Source: Chloroflexota bacterium (GTDB lineage Bacteria > Chloroflexota > Anaerolineae > Anaerolineales > Villigracilaceae). From it: DNA of 64,000 bases. Positions 60,729 through 64,000 of the stretch are shown one piece after another (position 1 is the stretch's first letter; each line of letters begins with the position of its first letter). The notes under the pieces were generated by a model. That model was given only the letters and a program-made list of their open reading frames with translations. It ran no database searches and was not told where the DNA came from. The stretch is taken from NCBI GenBank assembly GCA_016234495.1, contig JACRBI010000024.1, positions 181,283-245,282 on the forward strand, read 5' to 3'. Position numbers and translations under genes: made by a program.

Positions 60729-61871
60729 TTATTTGCAAACTTTGCCGGGGTGAGTTTTTATTCGCGGTTCGCCGAAGGCTTCGTAAACGGGGATGCCGTC
60801 CCAATCTGGCTGCTGCGGCAGACCCAAAGCATAGGCGGCTGTGGCGGCTGTGTCCATGATCTGAAGCGCGGCGGTTATTTCAACGGGCTGAATGCCCGGC
60901 CCGGATGCGATCCATGGAATGCGGAAATCTTCGATGATGAGTCCGACGTGACCCTTGTCGTGCCCGCCATGGTCGGCTGTAATGATGATGAGCGTGCTGC
61001 TGCGCAGGTTGTTTTCATCGAGCGCGTTCAATATTTTACCAAGCGCCGCATCGCCCTGCCGCAGAACTGTAAATTGCGGACCGGACATCCAGCCGTATTT
61101 GTGTCCGCGCAAGTCGGCGCCTGCGAAGTGAACGAACATCAGGTCAAAGCCTTGCGCGATCTGCGCGACTGCTTCTCTGGCAACAGCGGGTTCGCCGTAG
61201 CGAATCTCGAAGATGTCTGTGGTTTCTGGCTCGGCCATCTGGCGCAGCTTGTCCTTGCTGACGATCATGACGGTTTTCATGCCTGCGGAATGGGCGAGAT
61301 CGAAAATATCCACGCCGCCGGAATAGCCCATGTACTTGAAATACTTGTTGTAAATTACGCCGTGCTTTTCCATGCACAGGCCCGAAAGCATGGAAGCATG
61401 GCTGGGCGATGTGGCGGGGTAGTCAATCGTCCGCGCATTGGTGAGTGTGTATGCGCTGGTCTTGATCAACTCCAGCAGGTTGTTCATTGGCGCGGCGGCG
61501 ATTGCGTCGGGGCGCATCCCATCGTAGCTGATGATGAGTACCCGTTGGATTGCCTGCGGCGGCGGTGTGTCTGTGGGTTCGGGGACGAAAATTTCCGCGC
61601 TTGCAGCTGCTACCGTCAACGGCGGCAGGAGCGTGGCTGTCGGCGGAGTCAGCGTGGCCGTTTGAGTCGGCGATGCGGTGACTGTTTCAACTGCGGCGGG
61701 TGTTTCGGGAATGATCAGCGCCGGCGCGGCTCCCCAAAGATTGGGGGTGGAAATACAGCCCGTTAAAAGGAAGCATAAAAATATAATACCCACGGTCACA
61801 AATTGCGTTTTCCCCTTCTGAAATAGCGCAATTTGTGGCCGAGTGCGGTATAAAGCCCGAAAAATTTTCAT
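60729..61871 (-). CDS. type I phosphodiesterase/nucleotide-pyrophosphatase lipoprotein, paralogue
   Basis: A 380-residue lipoprotein: signal 'VTVGIIFLCFLLTGC', a Pro/Thr/Ala linker to about 100, then the phosphodiesterase domain: 'VLIISYDGMRPDAIAAA', 'PATSPSHASMLSG', 'FVHFAGADLRGHKYGW' and 'TADHGGHDKGH'. It is a clear tandem duplicate of 59693-60712. Its first about 28 codons are formed by the GACCGTGGGTATTATA repeat (copy B), which supplies the basic n-region of the signal. TACAAT lies 7 nt before the ATG, so the mRNA is probably leaderless. Confidence 0.92.
   Translation of the reverse strand: MKIFRALYRTRPQIALFQKGKTQFVTVGIIFLCFLLTGCISTPNLWGAAPALIIPETPAAVETVTASPTQTATLTPPTATLLPPLTVAAASAEIFVPEPTDTPPPQAIQRVLIISYDGMRPDAIAAAPMNNLLELIKTSAYTLTNARTIDYPATSPSHASMLSGLCMEKHGVIYNKYFKYMGYSGGVDIFDLAHSAGMKTVMIVSKDKLRQMAEPETTDIFEIRYGEPAVAREAVAQIAQGFDLMFVHFAGADLRGHKYGWMSGPQFTVLRQGDAALGKILNALDENNLRSSTLIIITADHGGHDKGHVGLIIEDFRIPWIASGPGIQPVEITAALQIMDTAATAAYALGLPQQPDWDGIPVYEAFGEPRIKTHPGKVCK
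61784..61858 (-). repeat. GACCGTGGGTATTATA repeat, copy B, inside a coding sequence
   Basis: TATAATACCCACGGTC to GACCG(A)GTGCGGTATA-like ends, internal stem CACAAATTGCG / CGCAATTTGTG. See copy A at 43274-43352. Here it is translated as the start of the lipoprotein. Confidence 0.75.
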
Positions 61872-61905
61872 TCGGGGAATTGTACTTTACCTTTTGAACA
61901 GCGAA

Positions 61906-61945
61906 ACGACACTTGGTCTGCCCTCACAGGCAGACCAAGTGTCGT
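61906..61945. repeat. 17-bp perfect inverted repeat beside the transposase remnant
   Basis: ACGACACTTGGTCTGCC-CTCACA-GGCAGACCAAGTGTCGT, between the phosphodiesterase promoter and the truncated transposase. Confidence 0.8.
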
Positions 61946-61992
61946 GGTGTGAATTGCGTTTGGGTGGGAAAATGTGGAAAGAAAAATTATAA

Positions 61993-63123
61993 AGAACAGG
62001 ACTTACTTTCGCAAGCAGCGGCCTAATCATTATGGGGCTCGACGATACGATTGAGCGTCGTCGTGGAGCCAAGATCAAAGCCAAAGGAATCTACCGTGAT
62101 CCCGTTCGTTCCAGTCATAGCCACTTTGTGAAAGCCAGTGGATTGCGGTGGTTGAGCTTGATGTTGCTGACGCCCATTCCGTGGGCAAAGCGAGTTTGGG
62201 CGTTACCCTTTCTGACAGTGCTTGCACCTTCAGAAAGATATTACAAGGACAAGCTTCGTAAACACAAGAAACTCATCGAATGGGCAGACCAAATGGTCTT
62301 ACAAGTTCGTCGCTGGCTTCCCGAGCGTCTCTTGGTTGTGGTCGCAGACAGCAGTTTTGCCGTAATTGACCTGCTCTGGCAACTGCGCCAGCTAAAAAAT
62401 CCGATTTGCATGATTACGCGTTTTCGTCTGGACGCTGCTCTGTATGAACCCAATAAACCGACCCCCGGCAAGATGGGTCGCCCGCGCAAGAAGGGCAACC
62501 GTCTTCCAACCCTGGAGAAAATTGCAGAAGATAAACTTACACGCTGGAAACGTCTCACGGTGCAAGAGTGGTATGGAGAGAAAAAACGAGATATTGAAAT
62601 CACTTCCAAAACCGCTGTCTGGTTTCATAGCGGGAAACCACCACTGCCAATTCGCTGGGTCATTGTGCGTGGCCCAAAGAAGATATTCAAAACGCAGGCG
62701 CTCTTATGCACCGGCACCAAGGTCTCTGCAGAGCAAACCATCGAATGGTTTATTCGTCGTTGGCAAGTCGAGGTTACCTTTCATGAAGTTCGTACCTGGT
62801 TGGGAGTTGAGACACAAAGACACTGGGCAGATCTCTCGATCTTGAGGATTACACCTACCTTGCTCGGTTTGTTTTCCATCGTGACTTTGCTGGCTAACTT
62901 ACATGCCCAGAAACAGAAACTGCCCGTTCAACAAGCGGCATACTACGTCAAGAAATTACCAACCTTTTCGGATGCTCTGAGAATTGTCAAACAAACTTTA
63001 TGCTCTCAGCGCTATTTTCAGATTTCACAGTTTTATAATGAAATCCGAAAAGTACCGCGCCTTTGCTCCAATTATCGCTTTTCTCGCTCTACTCGTACCT
63101 TTCTACAGGTGCCAATTGGATAA
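61993..63123 (+). pseudogene. IS701-like DDE transposase, N-terminally truncated
   Basis: The open frame runs from an in-frame TAA at 61990 to 63123. The recognisable domain begins abruptly ('LTFASSGLIIMGLDDTIERRRG'), followed by 'GIYRDPVRSSHSHFVKASGLRW', 'VVVADSSFAV' (second Asp region), and 'IEWFIRRWQVEVTFHEVRTWLGVETQRHW' with the catalytic Glu. Full IS701-type transposases have roughly 80-100 more residues in front, which are missing here. ATG 62032 could still start a shortened protein. No clear terminal inverted repeat was found at either end. Confidence 0.8.
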
Positions 63124-63126
63124 AGA

Positions 63127-63666
63127 CTAGCTAAGAAAGCGTTTCACCAAATCTGTTTCTGTGCTGATTTCTTTCAATAAGGTTTTTGCTCCATCGCGAT
63201 CCTGAACATTGCCAGCGGTTACAATCACTTTGAAGGCCAGCCCCAAAGTATCCACCACCATATGCCTTTTTCGACCTGTCACCTTCTTGCCAGCGTCAAA
63301 ACCACGCTCAGAGCCACCTTCGGATGTCTTGGCAGACTGGCTATCTATAATTCCTGCGCTGGCTTGACGCTTTTTTCCAAATTTTAGATGCACTTTTTCA
63401 CGCAAGAGACGATTAATACGTTCCCAAGTTCCATCTTTTCGCCATAGACGGAAATACTGGTATACCGTTTTCCAAGGCGGCAGATCATTGGGCAACAGGC
63501 GCCATGCACAGCCGCTTTGCAAAATTTAAAAAATGCTGTCCATGATAATCCGCCAGCCATGTGCTCGCGGACGACCGGTTTGGGCTTCGGCTGGTAGGCA
63601 TGGTCGAATTTTCGACCATTGAGTATCATTCAGGGCGGTTGGGTAATTTTGTTGTGATTTGGTCAT
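63127..63666 (-). pseudogene. IS5-family transposase, nonsense-mutated and 3'-truncated
   Basis: Two track ORFs (63526-63726 and 63127-63522) lie in the same frame and are separated by one TAA: '[35 protein letters not shown]' would read through with Tyr at the stop. First Asp in '[15 protein letters not shown]', second in '[13 protein letters not shown]'. It ends after 'AKTLLKEI', lacking the last third with the catalytic Glu, and abuts the IS701-like gene by 3 bases. ATG 63666 starts MTKSQQNYP. Inactive remnant. Confidence 0.85.
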
Positions 63667-63726
63667 CCAACAATTTTGCCCAACCTCGCCTATTTTTTTC
63701 AAGATTTCAGACGCTCTCTTAATCAA

Positions 63727-64000
63727 GTTGCTGTACTAGATCACAGAGGCCACAGAGAAAAACCTCTTCCCTCAGGGGGCTGTGCCAAAATTCTCCGTGC
63801 TCTTTGTGTGCTCAGTGATAAAAGGTTTTTTAGCCCATTTTTTTAGACACTCTCATCATCCAAGGTTTTTCCAAGGTCGCTTGACATCTTTTTAATTTTA
63901 TAGCAAGGCTTAACGCGAAAAGCGCAAATTGGGCGAATGTTCGCGAAAATCAATCAGAAATTTGCGGAATTCGTCTTTTCGCGTAACACCGCACTGGCGG
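63727..64000. other. terminal gap with dispersed repeats only
   Basis: No gene is seen. 63739-63800 resembles 43425-43560 (CACAGAG and CAGGGGGCTGTGCCAA blocks). 63908-63985 is a Cgcgaa-type palindrome (TTAACGCGAAAAGCG ... TTTTCGCGTAA). Confidence 0.6.

Noticed and set aside
60714-61766. Long plus-strand ORF (350 aa)
   Set aside because: It is antisense to the phosphodiesterase gene at 60729-61871; its protein is Cys/Gly/His-rich with no family features, while the minus-strand frame has all catalytic motifs.
63520-63530. Programmed frameshift in the IS5-like gene at the T-run
   Set aside because: Both halves are in the same frame, separated only by TAA, and the T-run is not in slippery-heptamer phase. 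A nonsense mutation explains it.

Overview
The window reads as an ordinary chromosomal stretch of a Chloroflexota bacterium, most likely Anaerolineae. This is an inference from gene content and style: proline/threonine-rich lipoprotein linkers, a phenylalanine T-box, stand-alone B12-binding mutase subunit plus MeaB, DUF1800/DUF1501 Tat pair, many PAS/GGDEF/HD-GYP proteins, and dense small palindromic intergenic repeats. No rRNA, CRISPR array, prophage or classical defence island is visible. One tRNA (Val-TAC) is present.

Layout. 1-9.1 kb (minus): S23-like four-helix protein, pheS behind a T-box, rubrerythrin, DHA2-type MFS pump, secreted alpha/beta-hydrolase lipoprotein, lipA, NfeD-type membrane protease, TSUP transporter, Fe-S type Rrf2 regulator. 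9.2-10 kb: membrane protein under a promoter holding a LexA-like box. 10-12.2 kb: GNAT, SDR and tRNA-Val, followed by degenerate copies of the tRNA 3' end. 12.3-17.7 kb (plus): SpoIIAA-like protein, folP, zinc-ribbon protein, and a PBP1A homologue whose active-site motifs all look destroyed. 17.8-22.3 kb: pfkA/rnz (minus) and ftsK (plus). 22.6-27.9 kb (minus): histidine kinase, NarL-type regulator with an apparent AUA start, and a REC-PAS-GAF-HD-GYP protein. 28-32.7 kb (plus): B12 mutase subunit, meaB, GNAT, prs, mutM, coiled-coil membrane protein. 32.7-36.5 kb (minus): HD hydrolase, YdeI-like, DinB-like, DUF4287/DUF5655, PAS-GGDEF. 36.8-43.3 kb: membrane proteins, lipoprotein, an MrfA-type helicase with an HNH nuclease domain embedded in it, and a flippase-like protein. 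43.5-46.7 kb (minus): YugP-type protease, S41 protease, small membrane protein, HAD nucleotidase. 46.7-49.6 kb (plus): mutL, diguanylate cyclase. 49.6-52.6 kb (minus): DUF1501/DUF1800 Tat proteins. 52.8-61.9 kb: MarC, F420-type oxidoreductase, heterodimeric ABC exporter with its MarR regulator, and two paralogous phosphodiesterase lipoproteins. 62-63.7 kb: two damaged transposase genes.

Functional threads: c-di-GMP turnover (two GGDEF proteins, one HD-GYP), DNA repair (mutM, mutL, the helicase-HNH fusion, a LexA-like site), and envelope or secreted hydrolases. Several genes have a -10 box 6-8 nt before ATG, implying leaderless mRNAs; mutL and the nucleotidase share one symmetric -10 box. Dispersed palindromic repeats occur between genes and, in at least two cases, inside coding sequence (mutL linker, helicase).

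The strongest leads are the HNH-fused helicase, the apparently dead bifunctional PBP, the symmetric leaderless divergent promoter, the non-canonical AUA and CUG starts, and a repeat whose stem covaries between copies. All calls come from reading the sequence; no database search was run.
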